Source: Chimonanthus salicifolius
Taxonomy: Eukaryota > Streptophyta > Magnoliopsida > Laurales > Calycanthaceae
NCBI GenBank assembly: GCA_013350335.1
Contig: CM023536.1
Coordinates: 45,268,314 to 45,332,313, forward strand
Direction: 5' to 3'
DNA: 64,000 bases
The notes beneath the pieces are model-generated. The model searched no databases. It saw only the letters and a program-made list of their open reading frames with translations, and had not been told where the DNA came from. The position numbers and the translations under genes are program-made. This document shows, one piece after another, positions 47,401 through 62,400 of this stretch (positions are counted from its first letter, which is position 1; each line of letters starts with the position of its first letter).

Positions 47401-50400
47401 AGGGAAGTTGGGAAGATCACTTGCCTTTGATCGAGTTCGTCTACAACAACAGTTATCACTCCAGTGTGCAGATGGCACCCTACGAGGCTCTGTATGGCAG
47501 ACCGTGCAGGTCACCTCTTTGTTGGACAGAGGTAGGAGACAAAGCGCTACTAGGACCTGATCTAGTGCGTGAGACGTCAGAGCAAGTTGAAGTAATCAGA
47601 CAGCGTCTCAAGACAGCCCAGAGCAGACAAAAGAGTTATGCTGACAAAAGGCGACGACCTTTGGAGTTTGCAGTTGGCGACCGAGTTTTCTTACGTGTGG
47701 CACCACGTCATGGAGTACAGTGGTTCGGGCGCAAGGAAAAACTATCACCTCGATATGTTGGACCCTTTGAGATCTTGAAGAGGATAGGTGAAGTGGCCTA
47801 TCAGTTGGATCTTCCTCAGGCTTTGGAGAGAGTGCATAGTACGTTCCACGTGTCTATGTTAAGAAAGTATGAGCCTGACCCGTCACATGTGATCAGTTTT
47901 GAAGATATTGAGGTATCAGAGGACTTAACTTTTGAAGAAGCACCAGTCGAGATTTTAGAACGTCGGACTCAAGAGCTCAGGAGGAAGTCTATAACCCTAG
48001 TGCGGGTGCTGTGGCAACATCGCGACGTGCAACATGAGACGTGGGAACCTGAATCGACGATGCAGAAGTTGTACCCTGGCTTGTTCACAGGCCAAGAAGG
48101 TAGGGTTTGTTCTAAATTTCGGGACGAAATTTTCTTTTAGGAGGGTAGGATGTAATACCCTGCCCCGGATTAGGAGTGTCTTAGCTAAATTTCGTGTTTT
48201 AACCGGATGATCTCGAGGTTTTCAGTCAGGGCTTTGGGGAAAGCCCAAAGTTTGGCCCAATCCGAGCTCGTGAGCTCAGAGATCCAGCCCGTTCAGCTGG
48301 AGGGGTATTTTGGTAATTTACCACCTGTTGTGATTATTTCTCTAAATTGTGTGAATTGGTGATTATTTTTGATTGATAATACTCTCCTTATGGAATAATT
48401 TGCATTTCTAAGTTTAAAATGAATTTAGTTTTCAGAAAATGATATTTTTATCGCCCGAAAGAGAGTTTTAATTATTTTAAATAATTTCGGGTAAGAGATA
48501 AAATTTGAAAATGGTATTGGGTGTTAGACCATTTTAATATTGAACTAGATATTTCATTTCATCTCAAAATAAGGTTTACAAATGAGTTATTTTTACATTA
48601 GTTTAATTAAGCAATTATGGATAAAATATGATTTTTGTTTAAATCGAGGGTTTTTAGTGAGAGATAATTCACGAAATTTTTATGGTAACCTAAGTTTTAA
48701 AAACCCAACCCATCTGTAAGGTTGGATCTGATTTTGGAGTCTTAAATTTATTACTCATAGTTCAAAAAAATCAGTTTTATTAATCTGAGGCCCTTTCTGC
48801 AATTTGGGAAATACTTAGGGACTGATCTGCAAAAGCAGAGCAGCCTGCACACGGCATGCCGCGTGCACTGGCCGCTCGGCGGTGATGATTTCGTTCAGCC
48901 GTCCCGTCCCATCCTCCCAACCGATTTTCCGGCCAGCCAGCCTATAAATTCAAGCCTCTTCCGATCGTTTGAATTCCCAGCAGATTTCTGCATTTCTTCC
49001 CTCTCTAATCTCTGTTTAAAATCCATCCGAAGAGACCTGCTGAGCTTCTGTTTTTCAATAACAGTAAGCTAAGTGGGAGATTTTCCAAAGATCCGAATTT
49101 CAAACCAGGAACCAAAACCAAGGTATCCATTGCTTTCCTTTTTAAATTTCAACCGATTTAGAATCAAACAAAACTGATTTTGACCCTGTTTTGATGGAGA
49201 AAAACGATTTTGAAGTTTTAAGGAAAACCATGGGTTTTATGTACCCGTGAGGATTTACCCTTAAAATCGGATGACCCTTTGAGCTTTTGAGCTCCAAACC
49301 TCTCCCTATGGAAAGAGGACTCCCAGAGGAGTCCATCAGACCAGACGGATGTGAAAAACGAATCCAGGAAGCCCTCCCTTTCTGGAATCGCATTTCACCT
49401 GTTTTCCGCCGTGACTGTCTGCTGTCGCAGACAGTCGGAGAAGACGACTCTCGGAAGGTCCGAGAGCCGATCTTCGGACGGTCCGAACGTTCGGACGGTC
49501 CGAGCAGTGACCCTCGGACGTTCCGAGCTTCAACCCGAAGCCCAGTTCGCCCGAGGTGAGCCAGACCCACTTCGGAAGAACCGAGCCAGCTCGGAAGGAC
49601 CGAGCCAGCTCGGAAGGTCCGAGCATCCTCAGAAGGTCCGAACCTGTATTCGGATGTTCCGAGATCTGCAGACCCACGAGACTTCTGTTTTTCCGTTTTC
49701 TGGACTTCGGACGGTCCGAGACTCAGTCTTCGGACGATCCGAAGTCAGGCCTCAAGTTCCGAGGCCTGAGACTCAGTTTTGTGTGGTTCGGATGATCCGA
49801 AGCCACTGACCCAAGTTCCGAAGTAATGTTCCGAGGAACACTGTTTTGAAAAATAATAAAATATTGTTTGATTACTGTTTTAATCTTGATTATTATTTGT
49901 TTGATATGTTTAACTATTTGTTACGATTTATACCTCCCTGTTAATTAAAATTGTACTAACCCCTTTTCTCTTATTATTTATAGTGTAAATACTATTGTAT
50001 ACGCTTTCAGTCCGACACTAGTCGGGAACTGAGTGATTCACTTTCAGGACGACACTATAGTCGGGCACTGAGTGACCTCGAGGCCTACTCAAAATGTCAG
50101 CTCTGGTCCTATCCAGAAGACAACCGAGAAGTGACCCGAGGATCTAGACCTTACTCAATAAGTCAATCTGGTCAATGCCCAGAAGACAATATGAGTTTGG
50201 ACTGAGCCCCTTATGTTTATTATATTATTATCTTGTGGATGATTTAAAGAGGATAGAAACCAAATAGGAGACTCATTCCATTAAACCCGGATATTTTGTA
50301 GGAAAATATATGATTTCCAAATTCTACGTATATGTACGTATTTGTTATGTATATTGATTGAGCACTTGTATGTTGTTTGACAGAGACCGCGAAACCACAC

Positions 50401-53400
50401 AATCACGGTGAGGGAACTTAACTCTGCAGATTTTGTAAACAGGTGTTATATTGAGCAATGAGTGGTTTCGGTTTTGATGAACCCACTCATGTGCCTATAC
50501 ATGATGCACTATGGTAAGAGTGCTGTGATGATTTGATATTACGGTGTTGACCGTATGTGTATGTAAGACTGCTTCCACGTACCTGGGCTATTGAACCAAT
50601 ATCGGCCATATGAGAGATGGTTTATGTCTACTGGACCATGGGCGGACCATGCTGTCGTCAGTTGCTGACTTGAGGGTGTCAGTACCGGTTACGTTTAAGA
50701 ACCGGAGATGTACTTGCAAGGATGTATTTTGACCGTGTCGGGACTTAATACTGGTCTCAGTGTAGTCGGCAGGCGTTACGGTGGATAAAGGCAGTGATTG
50801 ATAGTTGGTGATGTTATTATCTTATTTGAGATTATGCTTACTGTTATCAAGCATGTGATATTAACTGTTGTTAACCTGTTTTACTATTTGCTTAATGTGC
50901 ACTGTTAATTATCATTCACTGGGCTTGTTAGCTCACACCACTCACCTTTCAGGCGATGAACCCGAGGAGGAGGACCCTCTCTTTCAAACTTAGGGCGTTT
51001 GAGCCAAGGCAGTGTTTGGGGATTCCCCCGGAGCGAAATGCCCTGATCTCTTTCTGTTGGTTCTCGGAACCGTTATTTTTGTATTAAGTACCGGATGTGG
51101 TACTTAATTTGTATTTGACTATTGTAATCGGCTATGTTGCCATTTGAGACGATGTTATGGATTGATTTATCAATGTTAATAATTGTTTGATCTTATTATT
51201 AGTGGATGTTATTGTGTTGTTTTGCTATGTCTATGGGGCATGCTTATGGTACATGTTTGAGTCCTCTTAGCGGGCTGATGCGTAACCGCTGGGCCTAACT
51301 GTTGATCCGGCCCAGTAAGAGTGCTTGTGGATTAGTTACTTTCCTTTCAAAAAAAAAAAAAAAAAAAATCAGTCGCGTTCCGGGCCCACTGGTCGGGTCG
51401 GGGCGTGACAATATGTAAATCAATTAATCAAAATATGTGAATTAATTAATCAAGCTATGTGCAGTGGAAATAAACAAATGTGCGTGCAATAAAGCAAGTA
51501 CACCAAATCATACCACATCCAGAACGATTTATAGTGGTTTAGTTCACCTAAACCTACATCTACTCTTGGACTCACCCAACCTTGGGCTATCCAAAACACA
51601 CTATGAAAGGGTAAACTATCCTATCAATACACTCCTTATTTTGAAAGGTTCAATCACTGAGGTCTACTCTTTGACACCTATTTTTTTATGGTGGTTCGAT
51701 CACAATGTTCTACTCCACCTTACAATAATTTAAAATAAAAAGTAGAACACTTGCCTTGGGCCTTTCCTCAGATCTTGATTTTGTGCTCTTCAACGATGCC
51801 CCAGTCTCTGATGCTTAAGAGTCCAACGAGTGCAACTGAAGCATAAAGAGAGGTCTAGGATTTGTATAAATGCTACAGGATTCCCTAGACAAAGATCTCT
51901 TAATCACTTCTATTTTATCATTTGAACAACGATGGTTATTGATGAAGAGATTAGAGAAGGTTTTTCAAAGGTTTGGTTCATTGGAAGAGGCCATGCTCTG
52001 AAGTTTGTAGGTGATTAGGGTTCTTTTCTCTCTAATCTCACGCTATTTCTTTCCCATTAAGAACAAAGCCACGAATATATAATAAACACTCACAACGGCT
52101 AGTTCTCGACTGGTCAAGACAATAGGCTCCTCGAATGGTCGATACTACCATAAGTACAACAAGGCACTAACGGACAAATTTTGAATCTAAAAAGCAAGTT
52201 TTCAAACAGCCGAACAACTCCTTGAATGGTCGAGAAGTCAACTATCCATTCTCGATTAGTCGAACATGTCTTGGATGGGTCAAAGGTACTAAGATTTGGG
52301 AAGGGTCAACAATAACACATACATCCTGCTTGACTTGTCGAGCATTCCTTCGACTAGTTGAGCACTATTTAATTCAACAATGTTTTAACCTTTGGGCTTT
52401 GGATTTAACTTGGGCTTTTTGCCGGCTTCGGTCCATTTATTCTTGGATATTTAACTTCCAACTGGGCTTTGGATTGGGTCCATTTTGATCCATTTGCAAA
52501 GGAAGGATTCTACAATTTGATCTAGTTTACTTGGTCAACCTATGGTCAGTACCATTTTACCTGTGAGGTTGCCACACACGTAGAGACGATCTGCATCAAG
52601 CTTCTGGTCTTCAAATAAGCTTCATGCAATATCTTCTGACTTCCAAAGGCAAGGTTCTAACAATTGTTATGAAATTGACAACATGGAGACATGGATAAAC
52701 TGGGGCTCTAACATAGTGGTAATTAGCATGATAAAATTCCCTTTTTTGTCAATTGTAGTAGATTAATCATTTAATTGCCAATCTGGTATTTAGGGTTAAC
52801 ATTTATATAAGCAGTAAAATAAAAAGAAATCTGCTACTTTGGAAGCACCAGCTAGAACACATGCTTACATACTCATTAGAATAGCTGCCTGAAATGTGAT
52901 TTGGCAGACACTGTGTTATTTGCAAATGATATTTTACTAATTGCAGAAAAAAATAAACCAACTAAACAAGAAACTTTGAATTGTAAATGAAATCCTTAGA
53001 GACAAAATGATTCGGAAATGAACAAAAGCAAAAAAATGGGATGTAACTTTATTGGCACAGAGAACAGAGGAACTTACTAAAACTGGAAATGAGTTGGTAT
53101 CTTGTTGTGATGAATTTATTTGATTAGGTACAATTTTTAAGCTGGATGGAGGATCGGATTTGGATATAGCTAGTAGGATAGAACATTTAAAAAGGGCCAA
53201 GTGTAGGCAAATTGGTGGAGTCTTATGTGACAAAGCGGTGCAATGTCAGTCAAAGGAGTGACTCTAAAATGACCCATCAGCCCAGTAATGATTTATGGAG
53301 CTGAGTCTTGGCCGGTTGGGGAATGAAAAGGACAGATAGAAAAATAAAAGTAACTAAGATGCACATTTTAAGAAGGATGAATAAGGTAACAATGAAAGAA

Positions 53401-56400
53401 TTTGGAATAAAAACAGTGATACCTGAAAGTAGCTCGATTAGATGAGAAAATGAGGGGAAAACCATTTAAGGTTGCTTGTGCACATATAGAAGAATGAAAA
53501 CAAACCCATAAGAAATATTGATGAATTGCACATAGAAGGAAAAAGGAGGAGAAGTGGTATTAAAAACCTGGACCAATGTAGGTAGAAAAGGATTTTGGAA
53601 GATAGTGGGTAACAAAGGATATATTTATGATACGATATAAATGAAAAATATAGAACTTGAAAATCCAATTCTAGATAGATGGGATTAGTGACTATGATGA
53701 TGTGAAGTATCAGAACCAAGGGTTGTTGATAGACTAGAAATTTGCTAAGTTGTACATAAAAGGCTCCTTGGCAAGATGAAGCAAGTACAAATTGAATAAA
53801 ATGTAAAACAATATCTCAAAATTAAGCCTTAAAAAATTAGGAATAATTGATGATCAAGCAGAAACAAGTAGTGAGATCACAAAGGCAGTGATGAAATTAC
53901 AGCTGAGGCTTTTTCCAGGTGCCTCTTCAACTTGCAAAGCAGTGGAAGGTTAGACAGTTGGGTCATATTAGATTATTGACATGGAAAAGAATGAGGTGTT
54001 ACATAAATATCCAGGGTCTACGACATTTTAATCCTCAATGTCAGGATATATCCCTTAATGTCAATAATCCAAATACGATACAAGAGCCTACGCTTCCACG
54101 GTTTTCCATGTCGAGAGGCATATGGAAAATCAATATTTTCCTAATTGAGCATATGCAATCTAATTCATTAGGGCCTGCCAAATGAATTATCATGAAGGTC
54201 CCACCAACTTGAAAGTGCCCAAGAAAAAATCCAAGTTAGTCCAAATTCCAACCTCAAAGAGGAGGTTGGCTCCCAACTTGCAACCTCAATCCTCCAATTT
54301 GAGACACTTCCAACCTAAGTCGAGGTAACATTTGTTGATGATCTGAGCGTTGAATTGATAGACCCTTAAGTCAGATGGGTCCCACTGGCAATGGCAAGAT
54401 CTAGAATAGAGGAAAAATTGGTCAAAGAAAAGTGGAAGAAATGAAGAAATTTAAAGAAAGGGTTAGAAGATCCACCTGTATATGCATTTTGGAGTTTCAA
54501 TCACTAAATACTTCTTTCAAGTGTCTCTTGGAGTTTCACTCAATTGAAATTTCTCAAGGTGTGGATTGGACTTTGGAGTTTCTACTACATCGACACTTCG
54601 AGTGCAGTTTGAAGTTTCATTCATTGATACTTTCCAAATGTGGTTTGGGGTTTGACCTCATTGACATTCCAAATGTGGTTTGGAGTTTCACTCCACTGCC
54701 ACTTCATCTCTTCCAAGTACTCAGTTTGGAGTTTCTACCCCATTGACAACATCCTCCAGTGTCATTTGAGAACCATATCCATTCACACTTCGTACTTGAA
54801 TTGTTACAAGTAGAACATGTCTTTAGGGACCCTCTACTGATTTAAAAAAAATGAAATCTCTACAAGTGGAATGACTTTGGCCTCAGTTGTGAATCCATTT
54901 AGGTTTCAATAAATAGAACATGCCATCAGGCCCTACCAGAGGACACCTCAACATCTATTGTAACGACCCGTCCCGCTAGCACAATATTGTCCGCTTTGGG
55001 CCTACACACGGACCCGCACAGTTTTGCATGTGGGCCCGGGCCCACCTGGCCCGGCCCAAAACGCTAGCAATGTGGGACTTTTTGGAGCAGGATATTACAT
55101 CTATGAACAAGTGAGACCACAAGAAATTGAAGTTTGAATGCTTTAGCCTCTAACAAGTGCAACAAGCCTTGCAAACTCCACCAGAGGATTATTTCAAATC
55201 TATAAACCAAACACGTGGAATCTCTACAAGTGGATAAAGTCTTTGTAACCTTGGTAGAAGATTCAGTTGCCAAGTCCCATCACCATGAAATTTGATGTTG
55301 AGAAGATAGTAGTACCGTAACTTCAATATCTTTTGACCATTCATATTATGATTTTGCTCGAAGTAACTTGTAAAAGGGATGCTAAGCCAGTTTCTTGAGG
55401 AGCCAATGACTTGATGCCAGAACCATTGTACTTAGAGCCAATGATGAGGGAAGATCCAACTCAAGCACTATTGGGGGATAATTGAGAGGTGTTTTTTTGG
55501 TTTAATTATTTGGGGGATATTCGTACATGGGTTTATCTTTCTGTGTTGTATTTGTACTTGTAATTGTTGTTGTTGTTAATACAAATTTGTTATGTTTCAA
55601 AGAAGAAAAGACTAGTTTACAAAATATAAATAATAATAATAAGAATAATAATATTATTACTATTATAAGAATAAGAAGAAGAAGAAGAAGAAGAAAATAA
55701 TCATTTACCATTTAGACTCAAATTTCAATATACAAATCTACCTTTGAATCTTTCCTATGTAAAATTTGTGTTTAAAGTCAGCATAGTTTATGAATTCCTA
55801 TTAAATATTTTAAGATAATTTGTCATAGACTGCAACTTGAAATAAATTGGTTGAGGAGAGCATGATGATGGCACAAGACAGACATACTTTGCAAGTGAAA
55901 AGAGACTTACCCTGGTTGTGTTAATGTAAAGCTTGGGACCCAAGGGAGAAAACCAGAGAGAAGGAGAGCCAAGCTTCTTACACTGAGGGCCTACAGGGTA
56001 TTCACAAAAAGTTGGGGCCCATTGCCTGGGTAACTGGAACTCTAAAAACTGTTGAAGTTCCATAATTGATGGCTTATCTGAAATATTAGTAAGAGATAAG
56101 AATCAGCATTTTAGTTGGAACACTACACACGATAATTGGATCAATAGAAGAATATACCCAAATGCATTTCAATTTCAAGCAAGTAACCAACAAGTGGTTG
56201 GTGTTTCTTGAGACTTGAAACATCCCATATTATACAAAATACGTGATGGTCAGGTGATGGCCGCCAGACGCGTGACTACTCCAAGCCCTTTTGCACCGAG
56301 GCTCAGAAGTCCAAAGGCTCCCACCTAAGCTTGGGCTTATTTTTAGTTCTTGATTTTTATATCTTATTATTAATATTTCATTGATTTAGATGATGATATT

Positions 56401-59400
56401 GCACTTTCTTAATATTGATGCTAGACCTAGTAAAATCTAACCCAACCCGGCCATAACCTACCCGTTTTGATAAATGACCGAACCTGGCCTCAACACATTT
56501 AATAGACGAAACAACCGACCCAAACCTGCTTATAAATGGGCTAGACCCAATTGCCTCGATTATTCCCATGTCTCTGTGCAACACATGCAACCAATGAGGT
56601 CAAGACCCATCAAAGGGGTAGTCTTGGTATGTGTTTTGCTAGAAAAGTCTCTTTAGTTTGGTAAATAGACAAACCTCAATTGAACCCAAACCCAAATTAA
56701 ATCCTACCAGACTTACCCGTTTCACAAAACCCAAAATAGACCCAAACTCGAATAGTCTCAAACCCAAATAAGACCCGGCTCGAACCTGATCCAAACTGAC
56801 CTATTGCCAAGTCTAATTTGATGCCATACAAACAAAAATAAATGGTATTCACACACATACACACACATGTATATATTAAAATACCTAAATAAATGAAACA
56901 ACCAAAATTATGCTCATGCCTGAGGTGCACTTCAGGCACCAAGGCTACTTAGCTCCTTGAATGCATTTTGTCCCTTGTTACTATGATTTAGATGCGCACA
57001 AGAAAGCCTATAATTAGGATATCTAGAAAAATAACTCCAACAAAAAAGAAAATCAAGCAATGTTCTTTGAGATGGCATGAACATGTACTTAGACACCTAG
57101 GAACAAAGCCTATAGAGGGTCTGAGTACAAGGTAGGAGAAAGGGGAGGTTGAGAAAAGCATTGAATGAGCACTGGAAGAGCCAAAAGATGTTTGATTATA
57201 GAGTGATAAATAACTTCGTCTAACCACGGATCAGTAGTGAAGAAGATTTTATAAAGCAACCCCAAATTGATGCATAAATCTTTGATGATCTAAATTATTA
57301 TGACAACAATGATGATGATCAGCAGCGAGATGCAGCTGAACCTTCAAGTTGGAAAATTTGTCAGTGTACATGCAGTTACTGTTGGTATAGCATCTCATTT
57401 GTATTAGAACTTGGATAAATTTGATGGATTTTGTATCTTACAGGGGACCACTTATTTCTGAGGTTACAATGTGGCTAGTTCTTAAAAGATGATTGATAAA
57501 TGCCAAAAAATGCATTTATATCTTAATATTATTGGACATTCTCACATTTCTTTTATATTTAATATATGCATTTACACGTGAATTTATGAGTTTTATTTAA
57601 TATAACTTATTACGTGTATTTTCTTTATTTCAGGAAATTAACCCAGCAAATTTAATAGAGTTAGTCCCGAGCCAAATCTCGAGTCAACATCGAGTCCCGG
57701 AGTCAAATCCCGAGCCGACTCAACAAATTGAGTGGAAGCTGAGCCAAAGAATAGTGCCGTTGAAGGACTGGTTGCCAACCAAAGCAAAAATGAAAAAGGA
57801 AATGAAGCTGGAGAAGGGCACTAATGGAGAAGATCTCAAGCTGTCAAACAAAAAAAAATGGAAAGCATGAGAGAGCCGTTTGGAAATCAAGTGGATCACT
57901 CTACTGCCGTGGTGTACATTTCAGGAAAAGAGGGAGAGAGCCGTTTGAGAGCAAAGATGGAAATACAACAGAAGAATCGGCATGGGAGAGAGCCGTTGCT
58001 GGTTCTCTTACAAAAGGGGATCGGCTGAGAGAGAAAGGGGATCTTTTCCTGGAGGGGAGCTCTTCAATATGGAATAGGATTAGAGTTTCACATTTGAAAA
58101 AGAGGGAACCAGCAGCACCGACAGTGACGGTGCCAAGACAGAGAGAACTCTCCTTCTCCTTCTTCTTTATTGTTCCTTCTCTTTTTCATATCCTCTCCAT
58201 CTGGGACGAACCTTCGGTGAGTGACACACCGGCGACGGAGGATCGCTCCTTTTGGGGAGTGGGACGAACACAACATTCCTATCTCTTCTTATTCTCTTTT
58301 GTGATCGGCCAGAGTAGGGGAGCGAAGTAATGCCGGCCAGAGCAGTGACGCTAGCGAGTGACACGCCAGCAAGATAGAGAGAAAGCGGCAACAGCAGCAG
58401 GCCTCTCTGCCTTTTCCTTCAGCAACCGTTATTCCTCTTCTTTCTTCTCTGTGTCGTTTCCAGGGAGTTCTTTTCAGTTTATTTTTATTTATTATTTGAT
58501 ATGAATGTTTAGACACCACGGACTTCCGAGTTTATTTAATTATTACATAATGTTTGATATTTATGTGTAGTTTGAGTTTGTGGTGGATTGAGTTGTTTCA
58601 AATTTTCATTTAAAGTTTAATTAAGTAATTTCATGTCTTTTATCATGATGTCGGGCTAAATTCCAAACTAAGGTTAGGGGTGAAGTTTAATTATTTATTG
58701 GGGTATTTTATTTCAACAATTATGATATTAATGTGAGTTTTGATTAATTGAATGGTTTAATCTAATCTTAAATAATTATTATAAATCTAAATATTTTCCT
58801 TGATTTATTATAGTTTCCGAACACAATAAATACTTGGATAAATGTATGAGATTTGTGATAAACTTTCAAGGACCTATCCATGTCTATATATTTTTCTTGA
58901 TTTATTGTTATTTCTGAATACAATAAATGCTTGTCGAATCCCTGTGACATGTGATATTTAATTAATATTACTTAACCATCAATTATTCGAACAAATTATA
59001 TGCAAATTATTATTGATTATTGTCCAATCTTCTAGTTCAATTGAATTGTCATTCGAATTGAATTGAGACAAGTTGATGAAAATGCCCTATGAATTATTAA
59101 ATGGATCCCTGAACCTTAGTGCTTTCTGTTTATTGATTTAAATTTATCACCGTCTTTGCTCCATACTTTGTGTGGAAATAATCAAAATCCAATTTTTATT
59201 CTTTTAATTTTAAATAGTGTTCTTACTACCTTCAGTCCCTGTGGATTCGATCTCGGACTCACCGAGTAATTATTACTTCGCTACCTGCGCTTGGGTTTAC
59301 ACTTTTAAAGTAGTAGCAATGATAACCCTCAATGAAACCCTAGAATGTAGCAAAATCGACAGAATGCTCCAACATGTTGGCTGCTTATAGTAGGCAGAAG

Positions 59401-62400
59401 ATATATATGCAACCAATATTTAAAAATGCACTAGATCTTTCTGATTGTGTGTTCACCACTTATCTATCAAAATAGGTATTCACCATTAGAGGATTCTAAT
59501 TGCTTGGCATTCCATGTCTTCTGCGTCTCTGGGTACAGCTGGTGCCTGGTCAAATCAAACACAGAAATACACACACACACACACACACACAAACATATAC
59601 ATACGTACATGCATACGTGAATATGTATGTATTTATGTATATATACATGTATGTATATATGTATCTACATAGAGATCTACACACATTCGTGGAAAACAAA
59701 AACCAGAATGTTTCAGCTTAGAGATAATCAATTTAAATACTGCCATTAATAAGTATTTGAGACTCAATCACAGCCAGCGGAAATTAAAATACTTACATCT
59801 AAGATAGAGATTCAAAGCATGACTCAGGAATCCACTGCCTGGAACCCCATTCAAAAGGGAAATTATAGGCACAAAAGACATTGATATTGCATCTGGAGCC
59901 TGTGAAATTGTTGACAACCATTGGCTATGACTTTGGCTGTTGTTGATACCGCCCTGTCTGACCCGAATGATTACCACATCCTGGTGAAAAATTAAGATTG
60001 TTGAATTTCTCTATTGCAGCTTAAGAGTTGCATGCAACTGCCTAAAAGTAGCACAAGAAGCTTACATCCTTCTTCAAATGAGAGACAATAGGTTGTCTGA
60101 TGGAGCTTGCTAATGCTGGATACTGTTCCCGAGTGAGTAACCATGTGTCCTGAAATTGGAAACAAAAATTCCAGGAAACTCAGTTCATACTTCAGAAAAC
60201 ATCAACATGTATAAACCTTGATGAAAAAGACAATTAAAAAGAATTTTCATGTGAACATGATCAAAGGGAATTGCCATGGCAGGGGTGCCAACTTGGGAAT
60301 GTCAGCAAGATCCAAGCCATTAATCAAGCCATGCCATCATTAGCATGCCTTTGCCCAAAATTCAGCTCTACTACTCTTCAGGTGGGACTCATATGTATAA
60401 AATATTGATGCTAATAAAAGAAATAAAACAAACAGGTTGCACTGAACATATCTGAAGCCCACCTAATGCAGTCCAGCCTAGCTTTTGGGAGAAGTACATG
60501 ATGATTGATGCAATCCTACATGTAGCTTGTTAGCAAGCATTACGATGATTCTTAACTCAAAAATTGTAAAATACCTTTACCAGCCTATTGAAACCACAAG
60601 ATATGGACAGAAAAATAATGCAAAATTGCAAAAGGTTTCGAATTCCATTGGAGCTTACTATGAGTAAAACTTGCCAATAAACAAAACAGACTTGAAAGCT
60701 GGAATACCCCACAAAAACAGCACAATAGCCTTGATATAAACTAAGACACCATACTATAATTTCTGTAAATGATAAAATATGAGGACAGATTAGACTTCAA
60801 AAGTAACATTGAATCTCATCCACTCTCAAACGGGTAACCACAGCTTTATGCAGGAATTGTAGCAAGGAAACCATCTTCTTGTGTGCATGTGCTTGTGTAA
60901 GAGGAGGGGAGGAAGGGGGTGGGGCTTAAATTGAACTTCTCGGAAGCTCAATAGAGGTTTATTGAAGTTGAAGGTTGGATTTAACAGGATGGCTGCTATG
61001 TGAATAGGATATTGTTTTTAGATGTTAATAACAGATCTGAACAGGATGAAGATGCAAAGAGTATGCAATGTTCCTCAATTTCTTCTCCTAAAGTGGTCTA
61101 GGATAAGAAATTAACATGAGTATGTTCCTTCAATTACACACACAGAGTGCCCCTTCAATTGTATCATAGAGTCCTAATGATTTTCACAACATTGATACAC
61201 ACAAGTATGCACGCATGCACACAAAGATCATCCCAGTGGTTGAGTGGACAGTAAGTGTACAGACAAAAGACAGATCACTTAGGTGGTAGAGTTGACAGAT
61301 AGTATCATACAAATTCTTATATTTTTATTACTAGCTCTGTTTAAATGGAGAAAATCTCATCAGCCTAGTGCTATTCCAAAATCCTCTTAGTAATGACGAG
61401 CAAGAGTGGCTCACTATTGCCCCCGATTTACATTTAGAAGGTTGTCTGAGGCTGATGGGGGTAAGCAGATCTGTCACCATTTGTAGAATTCCATCCTATT
61501 CTTTCTAATCCCTGACATGCCCTCATATTTACTCTTATTGTTTTCTTATTTCTTGCAACCATATTACATTTCCAGAGGCAATGCAACTTTAACTACCTTC
61601 AGTTTTTTTGTGGTTTCCTTTGAGTCCAAGATAAAGCTTCCATTCACATCTTCAGAGAATCTCTCATCAGCCAACTTCTTTAACACTTTTTGAACCTCAA
61701 CTGGCTGAAGAAGTGATTTTTTTTGCTGCTTGATATGAATTACATCTTTACCTCCCATCTTTACACCAACAATAACATGAGTACCATACTTTTCAATAAA
61801 CCTGAAAAATAAAGCAGAAAGAATCCCAACCACCGGTAAGTATACTAACAGTTCTAGACAAAATAAATAAACTGAAGATATATCTATTTCAGGAAAAAAA
61901 CACATAGTTTCTATACCTCATATCATAAGTTTATAATCCAGGATCCTACAAAATACAAATTATCGGCTATCAATATCATTTTCTATCTGCAAAAACAGTC
62001 AAAAGTAACACTTTGTTGCACTGAAAATCCTCCTAATTTCAATCTGGTTGAAATTTAAGCCCATTTTAATTATTTTAACATTTTACAAACATTTGTTTTT
62101 CGGTCCATTTTGACCATTTCAGAATTGCTTTGATCTCTAAATACTAATGTAATTCCAAAAGGCCTTAAAAAGCATTCAAGTACATGAACCTCTCCAATCA
62201 ATTAGAAGGGTTAAAACAAGTTGGAACCTTCTCTTCAGTAAAGAGAAGGTTTCCAACTCCCTTTACTGTTTAATGGTGTTTCTATTCATAACAAAAGACT
62301 GAAATGAGTAAAAAACCAAGGCATTTTATCCATTTAAATAGGAGAAACAAAAAGCAAAGTGCAACAATGTACAACTATGATCAAATGCAAGAATGAGAGG

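Larger units (their letters stand above)
39500..51410 (+). mobile_element. Complete Ty3/gypsy chromovirus, Tekay/Del type
   Basis: This is an 11,911-bp element with 3260-bp LTRs at both ends, a tRNA-iMet primer-binding site, two open frames and a polypurine tract. I found only two LTR differences by eye (42157 A versus 50808 G; 42263 C versus 50914 A), so the insertion is recent. The flanking 5-mers are AGATG (39495-39499) and ATATG (51411-51415), 4 of 5 identical. A C-terminal chromodomain, a GPF module in the integrase and the GGGACGAAATTTT motif before the purine tract point to the Tekay/Del clade. It lies inside the last intron of the MACPF gene, on the opposite strand. It appears autonomous. 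Confidence 0.95.

Noticed and set aside
57824..58330. 168-codon plus-strand frame
   Set aside because: It lies inside a putative solo LTR, has no recognised domain, and shows repeated GAGAGAGCCGTTTG words at the DNA level.
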